Below, one piece after another: positions 8,777 to 19,951 of a stretch of DNA of 64,000 bases. The translations under genes were made by a program, and so were the position numbers. Source of the stretch: Acidimicrobiia bacterium (lineage in GTDB: Bacteria > Actinomycetota > Acidimicrobiia > Acidimicrobiales > Aldehydirespiratoraceae); NCBI GenBank assembly GCA_022819505.1, contig JAJEHD010000021.1:124001-188000 (forward strand). The letters run 5' to 3'. Under the pieces are notes generated by a model. The model was not told the DNA's origin. It ran no database searches and saw nothing but the letters and a program-made list of their open reading frames with translations. Each line of letters opens with the position of its first letter. Position 1 is the first letter of the stretch.

Positions 8777-10321
8777 CTATTGCGATCCCCAGGCGCCTCC
8801 TCCTGGGGTTAGGACTCGCAGGCGGTCGCCGGCCTTGGCGTCGAAGGTGACCTTTCCGGGTAGGAGCTCCCCGGTGCCGGAGCGGCGGATCAGCCAGTCC
8901 TCGCCCTTGGCGCCGGGGCCGCCACCCTGCAGGCCCCAGGGCCGGGTCACCCGGCGTTCACCCATCAGGGTGACGGTGGCGTCCTCCAGGAACTCCATCT
9001 CCCGCACGATGCCCTCACCGCCGGCGTAGCGGCCCTCGCCGCCGCTGCCGGAGCGCAGCCCGTAGGCGGTGATGCGCAGCGGGTAGTGCTGGACCAGGCT
9101 CTCGATCGGAGTGTTCTTGGTGTTGGTCATGCCGGTGTGAATGCCGGACTGGCCGGCGAGGCCCCGGCGCCCGCCCTGCCCGCCGCCGACGGTCTCGTAG
9201 TAGGCGAAGGCGTCGGAGCCGGCCAGCACGTTGTTCATCGTCCCCTGCGACGCGGCCGGCACCGCCTGCGGCGAGGCCTGTGCCAGTGCCCCGAGCAGCG
9301 CGTCGGCGATCCGCTGGGAGGTCTCCACGTTGCCGGCGGCCACGGCGGCGGGCGGTTCGGCGCTCACGATCGAGCCCACCGGCGACGCCATGGTGACCGA
9401 CCGGTAGCAGCCGCCGTTGGCGGGGATGGACGGGTCGGTGGCCACCCGCACTGCGTAGTAAAGGCACGACACCGCCACCGCCTCCACCGAGTTGAAGTTG
9501 GCCTCCACCTGCGGCGCCGAGCCCGCGAAGTCGGCGTGCAGCTCCGAGCCGTCGATGGTGACCCGCACCGTGATGTTGTGGAGCCGGTCGGGGCCCTCCA
9601 CGTAGTCCTCGAACTCGTAGGCCCCGTCGGGCAGGTTCCCGATGGCGGCCCGCATGCGACGCTCCCCGTAGTCGAGCAGCCCGTCGCAGACGGCGGCGAA
9701 CCCGGCCGGCCCGTAGGCCTCGCACAGCTCGATCAGCCTCCGGGCGCCGACTTCGTTGGCGCCGAGCTGAGCCGACAGGTCCCCGACCCGTTCGTCCGGC
9801 GTCCGGGTGGCGGCCAGGAACGGGTCCAGGAACTCCGGCACCCACTGCCCGCCGCGGGCGGCCAGCGTCGGCGGGACAACGTGACCCTCCTGGTCCAGCC
9901 GGGTGGCGTCGGCCGGCATCGACCCAGGCGCGTCGCCGCCGACATCGGAATGGTGGGCCCGGTTAGCCACCCACCCGACCAGGTCGCCCCCGTAGGCGAC
10001 CGGCCGGACGATGGTCAGGTCGTTGAGGTGGGTGCCGCCGAAGTAGGGGTCGTTGACCGCGTACTGGGCGTCGAGCTCTAGGGTGCCGCCGAAGGCATCG
10101 ATCACCGCCTGCACCGACGCCGGCATCGACCCGAGATGCACGGGGATGTGCTCGGCCTGGGCCAGCAGCTCGCCGGCAGGCACGAACAGCGCGGTCGAGA
10201 AGTCGGCCCGCTCCTTGATGTTGGGGGAGTACCCGGTGCGGCGCAGCACCCCGCCCATCTCGTCGGCCGCGGCCGTGAACCGGTGTCGGGCCACCTCCAG
10301 GTCGATCGCGTTCAGCCCCAC
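8777..10321 (-). CDS. Hydantoinase B / oxoprolinase family protein
   Basis: 514 residues of the HyuB family, GTG start. Typical segments are [22 protein letters not shown] near the N-terminus, [18 protein letters not shown], and [17 protein letters not shown]. The Gly-rich C-terminal portion contains [20 protein letters not shown]. HyuB pairs with HyuA in ATP-dependent N-methylhydantoinases, 5-oxoprolinases and acetone or acetophenone carboxylases. The gene starts 4 nt after the hyuA-like stop, so the pair is one transcription unit. No third carboxylase subunit is present, which favours the hydantoinase/oxoprolinase type. Confidence 0.9.
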   Translation of the reverse strand: MGLNAIDLEVARHRFTAAADEMGGVLRRTGYSPNIKERADFSTALFVPAGELLAQAEHIPVHLGSMPASVQAVIDAFGGTLELDAQYAVNDPYFGGTHLNDLTIVRPVAYGGDLVGWVANRAHHSDVGGDAPGSMPADATRLDQEGHVVPPTLAARGGQWVPEFLDPFLAATRTPDERVGDLSAQLGANEVGARRLIELCEAYGPAGFAAVCDGLLDYGERRMRAAIGNLPDGAYEFEDYVEGPDRLHNITVRVTIDGSELHADFAGSAPQVEANFNSVEAVAVSCLYYAVRVATDPSIPANGGCYRSVTMASPVGSIVSAEPPAAVAAGNVETSQRIADALLGALAQASPQAVPAASQGTMNNVLAGSDAFAYYETVGGGQGGRRGLAGQSGIHTGMTNTKNTPIESLVQHYPLRITAYGLRSGSGGEGRYAGGEGIVREMEFLEDATVTLMGERRVTRPWGLQGGGPGAKGEDWLIRRSGTGELLPGKVTFDAKAGDRLRVLTPGGGAWGSQ

Positions 10322-10325
10322 CGGG

Positions 10326-12407
<2,082 letters not shown>

Positions 12408-12421
12408 CGTAGCCTGATGGC

Positions 12422-13279
12422 TTGCCTGTATTCCTAGGGGGACTGGCCGCGGCGCTGCTCGGGACCGGCGACTTCTTCGGGGGCGTCGGCGGCCGCCGCA
12501 TCGACCATCCCGGCGCGGTGGTTTCGATTGCATGGGTGGCGTCGATCGTGGGTGCGACGGTGGCCGGCCTCTTCGTGCTGGTGTTCCCGCCCGCCCACTT
12601 CGGCCGGACCGACTTCTACTGGACGATGCTGGCGCTCGTGTTCGCGGCCACGGCCCGGCCGCTGCTGTACCTCTCCATGGAGCGGGGCCCGATGGCAGTG
12701 GTGGCGCCGGTGTTCAGCCTGGTGTCGCTGGTGATCCCGGCGGTGGTGGGTCCCCTGACCGGCGACGCGCTGGGCGGAGCGGAACTGGTCGGCGTGGCGA
12801 TGGCCGTTCCCGCGGTGCTGCTCATCTCGAGCGAGGGCCGGCTGCCCACCACCGAGATGCTCCGGGCCGGCTCTGCTCTGGCGTTGGGTTGCCTCGTGGG
12901 GGTCATCCTGGGGTGCCTGAGCCTCACCTTCGCGCAGATCACCCCCGACGCCGGGGCGATGCCTGCGTTCCTGACCCAGTTGGGCGCGGTGGCCGTCATC
13001 CCTCTTGTGACGAAGCCGTTCCGGTTGATGGCCCCGGTGTCGTCGGACGCCCGCCGCTTCGGAGTCCTGGTGGGCCTGATCGACATCGGGGCGGTGATCG
13101 CCATGGTCATCGCCTTCCAGCGGGGCAACGTGGCGGTGGTCGCCGCAATGCTCGGCTTCGCGCCGGTGACCTCCATGACACTGGCGTGGCGGGTCTACCA
13201 CGAAGCCGTGCGCCGCTGGCAGTGGGCCGGCGCGGCGATGGGCGCAATCTCCATCATCCTGTTCTCAACCGCGGCCTGA
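12422..13279 (+). CDS. EamA-family (DMT) transporter
   Basis: 285 residues with about ten hydrophobic helices in two halves, as in the drug/metabolite transporter superfamily. It starts at TTG 12422 (MPVFLGGLAAALLGTGDFFGG), where the first helix begins. EamA proteins export amino acids, metabolites or unknown solutes. The start lies 14 nt from the nearest possible start of the divergent hyuA-like gene, so their promoters must overlap or lie inside the coding regions. Confidence 0.85.
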   Translation: MPVFLGGLAAALLGTGDFFGGVGGRRIDHPGAVVSIAWVASIVGATVAGLFVLVFPPAHFGRTDFYWTMLALVFAATARPLLYLSMERGPMAVVAPVFSLVSLVIPAVVGPLTGDALGGAELVGVAMAVPAVLLISSEGRLPTTEMLRAGSALALGCLVGVILGCLSLTFAQITPDAGAMPAFLTQLGAVAVIPLVTKPFRLMAPVSSDARRFGVLVGLIDIGAVIAMVIAFQRGNVAVVAAMLGFAPVTSMTLAWRVYHEAVRRWQWAGAAMGAISIILFSTAA

Positions 13280-13296
13280 GCCGCTGCCCGTCGCCG

Positions 13297-13992
13297 CTAC
13301 TGGACCGGCAGCAGCCTCACTTCGTTGATCGACGCGACCGCGATCGGTTCCCGCAGGCCGGTCGGCGACGCCAGCACGAGCCTGCCGGCGTCGTCGACGT
13401 CGGCGGCCACACCTCGCATGGATCCTTGGGGCAGCAGCCGCAACTCGACTGCTCGTCCCAGGGTGAAGCAGCGGCCCCGGTAGGCGTCGAGGATGGACGC
13501 CGGGTCGTCAAGCCCGGATGCCGAGTCCCGCAGGTGCGCCAGCAACTCGCCGGTGATCCGGGAGCGCTCTTCGGCCGGGACCACTGGTCCGACCCGGACC
13601 GTGAGCGCGGCGAACTCGACCCGGCCCGGTCCCAGCGTGCACGCAGAGCTGACGGCCACTTTGAGTTCGTCATCCGGTTCGCACTCGATCAGATCGGGCC
13701 ACAGGCAAGACCGGTGACCGTCGCGGCAAGCATCGAGCGCTCGGGCCGCGGCCAAGCTTGCGGCCGCCCAGCCGACATCGACGGCGGATGGATCGAGCGC
13801 TTCGGGCCGGGCGAGCACGCTCACCGCGACGGCGTCGAGGGTGCGCCACTCCATGCCGCCGCGGTACCGGGCGGCGATCTCGGTGTCGGCGACGACGGCC
13901 GCTCCGGCGGGTGCGTCGGATTGACGGGCCCACTGGTGCAGGAGCGCCTCGACGGACAGCGCCACGGCCGCCGTCCTCGTGGGTGGTGTCAT
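13297..13992 (-). CDS. Degenerate biotin/lipoate protein ligase-like protein, hydrogenase operon
   Basis: 231 residues. The pattern follows the BirA catalytic and C-terminal domains: GAAVVADTEIAARYRGGMEW corresponds to the biotinyl-AMP loop (GRGRRGRxW in BirA), a helix follows, then LWPDLIEC where BirA has KWPNDLYL. An SH3-like end (GVAADVDDAGRLVLASPTG) completes it. The Gly-Arg-rich loop is reduced and the WPNDL Asn is missing, so classical ligation activity is doubtful. It is the last gene of the nine-gene hydrogenase operon and overlaps its upstream neighbour by 4 nt. A role in cofactor handling or chaperoning is inference. Confidence 0.65.
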   Translation of the reverse strand: MTPPTRTAAVALSVEALLHQWARQSDAPAGAAVVADTEIAARYRGGMEWRTLDAVAVSVLARPEALDPSAVDVGWAAASLAAARALDACRDGHRSCLWPDLIECEPDDELKVAVSSACTLGPGRVEFAALTVRVGPVVPAEERSRITGELLAHLRDSASGLDDPASILDAYRGRCFTLGRAVELRLLPQGSMRGVAADVDDAGRLVLASPTGLREPIAVASINEVRLLPVQ

Positions 13993-14426
13993 GGCCCGGC
14001 CAGCCTGGGCTCCAACCGGTCGACCACCCAGCCCCGGTCGGCGTCGCAGCTCAGGATGAGCCGGCCGGCCGGCCAGGCGTCGATGCCGGGGAGCTGCGAC
14101 GGCGACTGCAACTCGACCGCGACCGTGCCGTCGTCGATAGCGCGGCATTCTCCCAGCGCGAGCTCGGTGAGCTCGACGCTGCGCAGATCGCGGCGCAGGC
14201 CCCCCACCAGCTGCTGCAGGAAGCGCTCCCGTTCGACGGGGTTGGCGAGATCGTCGCGTATCCGGCCGGCGGCGACCCGGTCGAGGCCGTTGCGCATCGC
14301 CACCGACAGGGCGGCGGCCCGGCCCTGGTCGCTCAGCAGGTCCCACAGGGTGGTGTGCTCGGCCCAGACGATCGCATGGATGAACGCCGCGGCGCGCTGA
14401 ACGGCCTCGTGGGGGCTTTCCGTCAT
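13989..14426 (-). CDS. Hydrogenase-operon protein, unknown
   Basis: 145 residues, mostly helical in the first 100 (EAVQRAAAFIHAIVWAEHTT, RIRDDLANPVERERFLQQL), then strands (TVAVELQSPSQLPG, GRLILSCDADRGWVVDRLEP). I recognise no family and see no cysteine cluster or signal peptide. ATGA overlaps on both sides show it is translated with the hydrogenase accessory genes. The last portion is NTF2-like in flavour, which is only an impression. Confidence 0.65.
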   Translation of the reverse strand: MTESPHEAVQRAAAFIHAIVWAEHTTLWDLLSDQGRAAALSVAMRNGLDRVAAGRIRDDLANPVERERFLQQLVGGLRRDLRSVELTELALGECRAIDDGTVAVELQSPSQLPGIDAWPAGRLILSCDADRGWVVDRLEPRLAGP

Positions 14427-15805
14427 GGCCGCACCCACCCGCTCGCCTCCAGCAGGTCACGCACCCGTACCCGCTGCGGTCCGAAGAGCCGGTCAGTGAT
14501 CACGCCGTCCAAGGCTTCGTCCAGGACCTCGGTCGAGTCGTGGTCGGCATGGACCCGGCAGAGCGTCTCGCAGGCCGCCTCCAGCAACTGGTCGGGCAGT
14601 TCCATGAGCACGCCGATCAGGGTGCGCAGGACCTCTCGGTAGTCGTCGAGGCCCAGCCCGGCCAGCGAGTCGACCAGCGCATCGAGGGCGGCACTCATCC
14701 CCATCGGCGGCAGCGACGCAGCCCGCAGGAGCCGATCCCGCAGCAGCTGCTCGCGCTCCGTCTCGTCGGTGGCGGCCAGCAGGCGGGCCACATGACCCAT
14801 CCGGCCGATCGGTGGGTCGGCATCGTCGAGGGCGGCCTCGAGACGGGCCAGGGTGGCGTGGGCGGTGCGCCAGTGCGACTCGTGCAGCCGGGGGTCGAAC
14901 ACCGACAGCGACGCGTGCGCGCTGTTGAGGGCCCGGGCCAAGTCACCCGGGCCGCCCCTCATCTCGAAGGCCAGGGCCAGGCTGTGGCGCGCCACCGCGT
15001 GATGGAACGGGAAGCTGCTGTGGCTGAGCACGCTCAGGGATTGCTCGAAGGCGCCGACGGCCTTTTCGGGAGTTGGGCCGGACACACCCCGCCGGCACAG
15101 TTCCAGGACTGCGGCGCCGAGCCCGTGGGCGGCCATTCCCGCCTGCAGCGACGAGGACGGGAGAGCCGCCATCGCGCCCTGGTAGTCGTCGAGGGCCGCT
15201 TGCAGGTCCTCGTCGCGGCCGAGCGACTGGCGGGCCTGGGCCCGGTTGATCAGCGCGGCGCCGAGGAGCCGGCCGGCCTCGTCGTCCGGCCCGGACACGT
15301 CGCCGTCGCCCCTCCCGGTCTGAAACGCGGTCGGCCCGTCATGGGGCCCGCGGCCACTCGCGGCGATGTCGCTACGCTGTTCGCGCCCACCGGTCATCAG
15401 CTCAACGGCGCGATCCAGTGCCTCGATCGCGGGTTCGGGACGGCCGGCCTCACAGTGCGCCAGGCCTAAGTTGATCAACGCGGCGGCGTGCTCGACTGCC
15501 GGCGCGCGGGGGGCGATCAGATCCGCGGCCCGCCCGAACAGTTCGAGGGCCCGGTCGGCGCGGCCGCCGGCGCGGTGGCAGTTCGCCGCGGCGGTGAGGA
15601 TGCGCCCGTGCTCGACGGGCGCCCGCTCGGCGGTGAGGATTCGAGCGGCCTTGTCCAGCATTTCCAGAGCCTGATCGATGTCCTCGGGCCGGCTGGCGGC
15701 CTCCGATCTGGCCACCGCCAGCCGGTAGGCGGCCAGCGCCCAATCGTCGGGCGCCTCGGCCAGGCTCACGGCTTCGAGCGCGGCCTCGAGGTCCTCGACG
15801 GTCAT
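14423..15805 (-). CDS. TPR-repeat protein of hydrogenase operon
   Basis: 460 residues built mostly of helical pairs. Several match the TPR pattern, such as RILTAAANCHRAGGRADRAL and AALINLGLAHCEAGRPEPAI, and similar pairs continue to about residue 330. A low-complexity Gly/Asp linker lies near residues 150-175. The C-terminal 120 residues contain no recognisable repeat. TPR proteins serve as protein-interaction scaffolds, so a role in assembling the hydrogenase is likely. Start and stop overlap both neighbours by 4 nt. Confidence 0.8.
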   Translation of the reverse strand: MTVEDLEAALEAVSLAEAPDDWALAAYRLAVARSEAASRPEDIDQALEMLDKAARILTAERAPVEHGRILTAAANCHRAGGRADRALELFGRAADLIAPRAPAVEHAAALINLGLAHCEAGRPEPAIEALDRAVELMTGGREQRSDIAASGRGPHDGPTAFQTGRGDGDVSGPDDEAGRLLGAALINRAQARQSLGRDEDLQAALDDYQGAMAALPSSSLQAGMAAHGLGAAVLELCRRGVSGPTPEKAVGAFEQSLSVLSHSSFPFHHAVARHSLALAFEMRGGPGDLARALNSAHASLSVFDPRLHESHWRTAHATLARLEAALDDADPPIGRMGHVARLLAATDETEREQLLRDRLLRAASLPPMGMSAALDALVDSLAGLGLDDYREVLRTLIGVLMELPDQLLEAACETLCRVHADHDSTEVLDEALDGVITDRLFGPQRVRVRDLLEASGWVRP

Positions 15806-16314
15806 GTGCTGGGGTCGGCAGTCGAGGCGAGCTCCCGCACGCAGCGCTCGACTTCGGCTACTGCACGAGCGACCGCGTCGTTCACCGCCGAGGTCAGACC
15901 GATCCCCAGCGTGTCGACCTCGGAGGGCTGGCAGCCGACGATGATGGTGCGCTCCGGGAGCACGCCGGCCGCCTTGGCCACCATCAGAGCCCGCTCGGGG
16001 GTGGCCAGGTGCATGTCGGCCAGCAGGTCGTGGCGCTCCTCGACGGGCAGCTCGCCGACGTCGATCACCTCGGCGTCGATCACCATCACCGTCCCGGGCG
16101 GGCGGTCCCGGTCGACCGCGTCGACCACCACGAGCGCGTCGTAGCCGGCCATCAGCTCATGGACGAGATGGATCCCGCCGATGCCGGTCTCGGCCACGTC
16201 GACCCCCGACGGGAGACGCCGCTCGCTGAGCCGCTTCACCACCTCCACGCCGAACCCGTCGTCGCCATGAAGAACGTTGCCCACCCCTACCACCAGCACC
16301 CGCCCGGCCGTCAT
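15802..16314 (-). CDS. [NiFe] hydrogenase maturation protease
   Basis: 170 residues of the HybD/HyaD/HycI family. VVGVGNVLHGDDGFG is the N-terminal signature with the nickel-sensing acidic residue region. GIGGIHLVHELM and VVVDAVDRDRPPGTV provide the central Asp, and DMHLATPE the late His. It should remove the C-terminal extension of the large subunit (cleavage after the His of DPCxxCxxH) once nickel is inserted. It lies in the same operon as its substrate. The start is ATG 16314, overlapping the upstream stop. Confidence 0.92.
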   Translation of the reverse strand: MTAGRVLVVGVGNVLHGDDGFGVEVVKRLSERRLPSGVDVAETGIGGIHLVHELMAGYDALVVVDAVDRDRPPGTVMVIDAEVIDVGELPVEERHDLLADMHLATPERALMVAKAAGVLPERTIIVGCQPSEVDTLGIGLTSAVNDAVARAVAEVERCVRELASTADPST

Positions 16315-16811
16315 GGTGCCGGGCGCTCGCCGGCCCGCAGGGCGTAGCCGTGGATCACCCACCATGCGATGTAGTCCTCCAGCTCGGACCACGACGCATC
16401 GTCCAGCTGCTCGCGCAAGTGCTCGTTCCGCTTGTCCAACTCGGTGGCGATGATCCGGTCGAGCGCGGCGACGGTTACCTCCGCGGGCAGCAGCGAGACG
16501 CTGCCGGCGTCGCCCACCCGCAGCGTCTCGCTCAGCGCGGCAACGTTCTCAAGGTCGATCTCGCCCTCCGCCGGAACCGCCGGCAGCCGATCCCGGTGGA
16601 CGCGCTGCTCCTCCGATCGGCGCAGGCAATAGCCCACCAGCAGGGCGGTGCTGGCCCAGTCGGCCAACTCGGTCACCGGCTGGCGCGCCCGCTCGGACTC
16701 GAAGCACTGCTGCCGGTAGCGCAGCGACGCCTCGGTCATCGGGTGGGTCTGGGCCAGGGCCCGGGCGGCGAAGCACAGGTCGCTCACGTCGGTGTCAGCG
16801 GCCGCGGTCAT
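16311..16811 (-). CDS. Hydrogenase-operon protein, unknown
   Basis: 166 residues, almost entirely helical (SDLCFAARALAQTHPMTEA, ELADWASTALLVGYCLRRSEE, LDDASWSELEDYIAWWVIHG). No metal motif, signal peptide or membrane helix is evident. The open frame extends upstream, but ATG 16811 overlaps the stop of the NifU-like gene and is clearly the start. I recognise no named family; the operon position implies a hydrogenase assembly or accessory role. Confidence 0.7.
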   Translation of the reverse strand: MTAAADTDVSDLCFAARALAQTHPMTEASLRYRQQCFESERARQPVTELADWASTALLVGYCLRRSEEQRVHRDRLPAVPAEGEIDLENVAALSETLRVGDAGSVSLLPAEVTVAALDRIIATELDKRNEHLREQLDDASWSELEDYIAWWVIHGYALRAGERPAP

Positions 16812-17389
16812 GAGCGGCGGGGGCCGATGGTGAGACCGGTGGAGACCTCGCCCGGGCTGGGCGGCGGATGGGGAGCCTCGGTGTGCTCCTCCATCTCGAC
16901 CCGCCGGAAGTCGATCCAGTGCTCGCGCAGCGACACCTCGATACGGCGGGTGACGGTGTCGTCGGCGGCGGTGCACCCGTTGCAGGTGCCGTGCATCCGC
17001 AGCTGCACGACGCCGTCGCTGACCGACAGCACCTCGACCTCGCCCCCGTGGGAGTGGATGTAGGGACGGACCTCGTCCAGGGCCAGCTGGATGACCCGCT
17101 CGGCGGCGGCGGTGTCGGTGTCGGTGCCGAGGCCGTAGGTGGCCAGCAGCTCGCCCACGACGGGGTCCAGGGCGGCCTGTTCAAGGAACAGCTCGCCGCG
17201 CCACTGGCGCACCATCTCGACGAAGCGGCCCAGCCCCTCCCGGTGGTAGGCGTCGAGCCAGTCGAGCAGCTCCTCGGCGTCTGCGGCCACCCGCTGGTCG
17301 CCGCACTCGAGCAGCCGGGTGGCCAGCTCGGACGCCCGCTCGAGGATCTCGCTGTAGGCCAGCTCGTCGGGCGTCCCGGGCTCGCTCAA
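16808..17389 (-). CDS. NifU C-terminal-domain protein
   Basis: 193 residues. An N-terminal helical extension of about 100 residues is followed by a NifU/NfuA-type domain: VRPYIHSHGGEVEVLSVSDG then GTCNGCTAADDTV with the CxxC cluster ligands. Such domains carry or transfer Fe-S clusters. In this operon it probably supplies clusters to the small subunit or works in electron transfer. The start is TTG 17389, overlapping the upstream stop (TTGA). The upstream frame to 17524 belongs to the other reading frame's gene. Confidence 0.85.
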   Translation of the reverse strand: MSEPGTPDELAYSEILERASELATRLLECGDQRVAADAEELLDWLDAYHREGLGRFVEMVRQWRGELFLEQAALDPVVGELLATYGLGTDTDTAAAERVIQLALDEVRPYIHSHGGEVEVLSVSDGVVQLRMHGTCNGCTAADDTVTRRIEVSLREHWIDFRRVEMEEHTEAPHPPPSPGEVSTGLTIGPRRS

Positions 17390-18048
17390 CGGGACACCTC
17401 GTGGCGGACCATGGCGAGCACCTCGTCCACGGCGTTCTCGACCGGCTGCGAGAAGCCCCAGCCGAACTCGCTCTCGGCCGGCTCCACCTCGATGACCACG
17501 GTGTCGTCGGGGAGCGCATTCCAATGCCGGCAGACGGCCAGGGTGTGGTCCAGGTCGACAATGCCGCCCACCGCCTCGCCGAGGCGTTCGTGCACCTCGT
17601 CGGGGTCAGGCTCGGGCAGCTCGGAGAGCGCGTAGCGGCGGATCGTGCCCGGCGGGTCGTCACCCCGGGGCATGCATCCGAGCAGCACCACTCGCCCGGG
17701 CTGCAGTTCCTGAAGGCGGTGCATCACCCGGTGCGCCGCGTACGACAGGTCCTCGAGCACCACGCCGTCGGGCCACGGAAGCGTCGCGGCCCGGGCCAGC
17801 CAGTTCGTGCCGAAGTCGAGGTCGCGCAGCCAGGGCAGGCCGATGCCGCCCACCAGCGTGCAGCCCGGTCCGGCGTCACCCCGTCCGGGCTTCACCTGGG
17901 CGCCGGGACCCAGCAGCGTGTCGAGCACCTCGTCCCGCCCGGCCCACGTCGCCGGCGTCGCCGACGGAGCCGCGCCCGCAGGACGGTCGACGGGCGGTGT
18001 CGCCGGGGCTGGAGGGTTGTGAGGAGCGCCGTGAGGTGCGGCTGGCAT
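17386..18048 (-). CDS. Divergent hydrogenase protease-fold protein
   Basis: 220 residues. A Pro/Ala-rich, probably disordered N-terminus of about 35 residues precedes a domain resembling the maturation protease fold: VGGIGLPWLRDLDFG replaces the usual VGxGNxLxGDDGxG, and VVLEDLSYAAHRV and VVLLGCMPRGDDPPGTI follow the family's order. The first acidic nickel ligand is not in its normal place, so peptidase activity is doubtful. It sits immediately after the large-subunit gene with an ATGA overlap. It may be a chaperone that recognises the large-subunit C-terminus; this is inference. Confidence 0.65.
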   Translation of the reverse strand: MPAAPHGAPHNPPAPATPPVDRPAGAAPSATPATWAGRDEVLDTLLGPGAQVKPGRGDAGPGCTLVGGIGLPWLRDLDFGTNWLARAATLPWPDGVVLEDLSYAAHRVMHRLQELQPGRVVLLGCMPRGDDPPGTIRRYALSELPEPDPDEVHERLGEAVGGIVDLDHTLAVCRHWNALPDDTVVIEVEPAESEFGWGFSQPVENAVDEVLAMVRHEVSR

Positions 18049-19946
18049 CACTCCAGTGTGCACCCGCACGAGTTGACCTCGCGGGTTATGACCCCCCGGC
18101 CGGTGTCCATGTGGGTGGTGCACGGCATGCAGGGATCGAAGCTGCGGATGGTCCGCAGGATGTCGATGCCCTTGATGTCGTCGTCGGCGACGCTCTCCAG
18201 GATCGGCGTTCCCATGATGGCCTGCTCGTAGGGGCCGGGATTGCCGAACGGGTCCCGGGGAGAGGCGTTCCAGGTGGACGGGGTGTTGATCTGGTAGTTG
18301 AGCAGGCGCCCCTTGTCCATGTGCATGTGGTGGGTCAGGTAGCCCCGCCCGGCCTCCCAGAACCCGGCGGACACCCGCTCGTCGCGGGGCACCTTGAACG
18401 GTGTCGACACTCTGGTCTCGCCCTTGCGCCAGTACTCGAAGGCCTGCATCAGGCAGATCATCCCGATGGCCGCGGTGAAGGCCACCCCGTAGGCCCGGCC
18501 CCGGTTCCGCTCGAAGGCGTTGAGCTTGGCGGGCACCTTCCAGAACAGCTCGGTCTCGGGCAGGTCGTGGGCGGGGAGCAGCATGCGCAGCCCGTCGCCG
18601 GTGGCCTCTATGTAGGGGTTGTCGGGCAGCTGCTGGGCCATGGCGGTGGTCCACATCCGCCCGTAGACGCCGGTCTCCATGGAGGTGCGGTCCCAGCGGG
18701 GGGCGGTGTCCCAGGAGTACTTCTCCTTGAAGTTCTTGCCCTCGGGCCGGGGGATGGTCTCCTTGTTCCAGGCGTGGTAGGGCGACAGCGGGTTGCCCAG
18801 CGCGTCGGTGGGGAACGGCATGTGGCCGTTGCCGTTGCCGTTGGTGGTCCAGTCCTCGTAGTAGGAGTGCTCCACGAACTCCTCGATGCCCATGTTGATC
18901 TCGGTGAGCTTGGTGGTGAGGAGCTCGCCCTCCTTGACGATCCCCGGCGCCGAGTAGCGGGCCTGGCCCCAGGCGTCGATGTTGGCGTAGGTGGCGTCGT
19001 AGACCTCGAGATCGTCCCAGATGCCGGTCTGGATCAGGTTCGACGGTCGCAGGCCCACGTCGGAGTAGGCCGGGTTGGCCTCCAGGAAGAAGTCGCAGAT
19101 GTCGTCCCAGATGCCGGCCAGCCGCTTGGCGTAGTCGAAGATCAGCCCGAGGTTGGCGTAGTACTCGTTGAAGGTGGTGGTGCTGACGGTGGTGGACACC
19201 CCGCCGGGCACGAGCGTGGACGGGTGGGGGTACTTGCCGTACATCAGCGTGCACATCTTGCGGGCGATGCGGGTGTACTCCAGAGACTCCAGGTAGATGG
19301 ACCCCTCCAGCGGGTTGAGGGCGTCCATGATGTCCTTGATGGTGACGAACCCGTGGACATCGGCGTGCGGGGCCAGGGTCTTGGACGCCAGCTCGACCAG
19401 CTCGGGGTTGGTGACCGACACGATGGCCGTCGAGTAGTCGGGCCCGGCCAGCAGCCCTAGGTGCAGCGGATGGTCGTAGAACATCTCGGCCACCTCGCCC
19501 AGGTTGCGCACGCACACACCGAGGGGCGGGGGCTTGATGCCGAAGGCCATCTCGATGGCCAGCGACGAGACGGAGGCGTGGACGCCGCCGCACACCCCGC
19601 ACGCCCGCGACGAGATGTCGATGGCGTCGCGGGGATCGCGGCCCTTGAGGATGATCTCGTAGCCCCGGAACAGCATCGCCATCGAGTGGGCTTCGACCGC
19701 GGTGCGGGTCTCGAGGTCGAGCACGGTGTGGACGGCCAGCGCGCCCGCCACCCGGGTGACCGGGTCGATGCTCCACTCCCGCAGGCGGGGCGGGGCGGCC
19801 AGCGCGCCCGCGCTGCGCCGGTTCAACGCGCCCCGAACAAAGTCGCGCGGCTCGGCGACCGCTACCGCGTAGGGGTCGTTGACGCCTTCAGCCAGGCGGG
19901 CCTTGCCGTTGTCGTCGAAGGTGATGGGGAGGTTCTTGAAACACAT
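18048..19946 (-). CDS. [NiFe] hydrogenase large subunit
   Basis: 632 residues. The N-terminal nickel-ligand motif is SSRACGVC (Cys116, Cys119). The C-terminal motif is DPCMPCTTH, ending at about residue 612 and followed by a 20-residue extension that a protease must remove. DPVTRVAG replaces the usual DPVTRIEG. The start is ATG 19946 with an AGGA box, 5 nt after the small-subunit stop. The length and the accessory genes (NifU-like, TPR, SIS-domain protein) suggest one of the aerobic, high-affinity actinobacterial-type uptake groups (1h, 1l or 2a). I cannot decide which without a HydDB comparison. Confidence 0.95.
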   Translation of the reverse strand: MCFKNLPITFDDNGKARLAEGVNDPYAVAVAEPRDFVRGALNRRSAGALAAPPRLREWSIDPVTRVAGALAVHTVLDLETRTAVEAHSMAMLFRGYEIILKGRDPRDAIDISSRACGVCGGVHASVSSLAIEMAFGIKPPPLGVCVRNLGEVAEMFYDHPLHLGLLAGPDYSTAIVSVTNPELVELASKTLAPHADVHGFVTIKDIMDALNPLEGSIYLESLEYTRIARKMCTLMYGKYPHPSTLVPGGVSTTVSTTTFNEYYANLGLIFDYAKRLAGIWDDICDFFLEANPAYSDVGLRPSNLIQTGIWDDLEVYDATYANIDAWGQARYSAPGIVKEGELLTTKLTEINMGIEEFVEHSYYEDWTTNGNGNGHMPFPTDALGNPLSPYHAWNKETIPRPEGKNFKEKYSWDTAPRWDRTSMETGVYGRMWTTAMAQQLPDNPYIEATGDGLRMLLPAHDLPETELFWKVPAKLNAFERNRGRAYGVAFTAAIGMICLMQAFEYWRKGETRVSTPFKVPRDERVSAGFWEAGRGYLTHHMHMDKGRLLNYQINTPSTWNASPRDPFGNPGPYEQAIMGTPILESVADDDIKGIDILRTIRSFDPCMPCTTHMDTGRGVITREVNSCGCTLE

Positions 19947-19951
19947 GGTCC

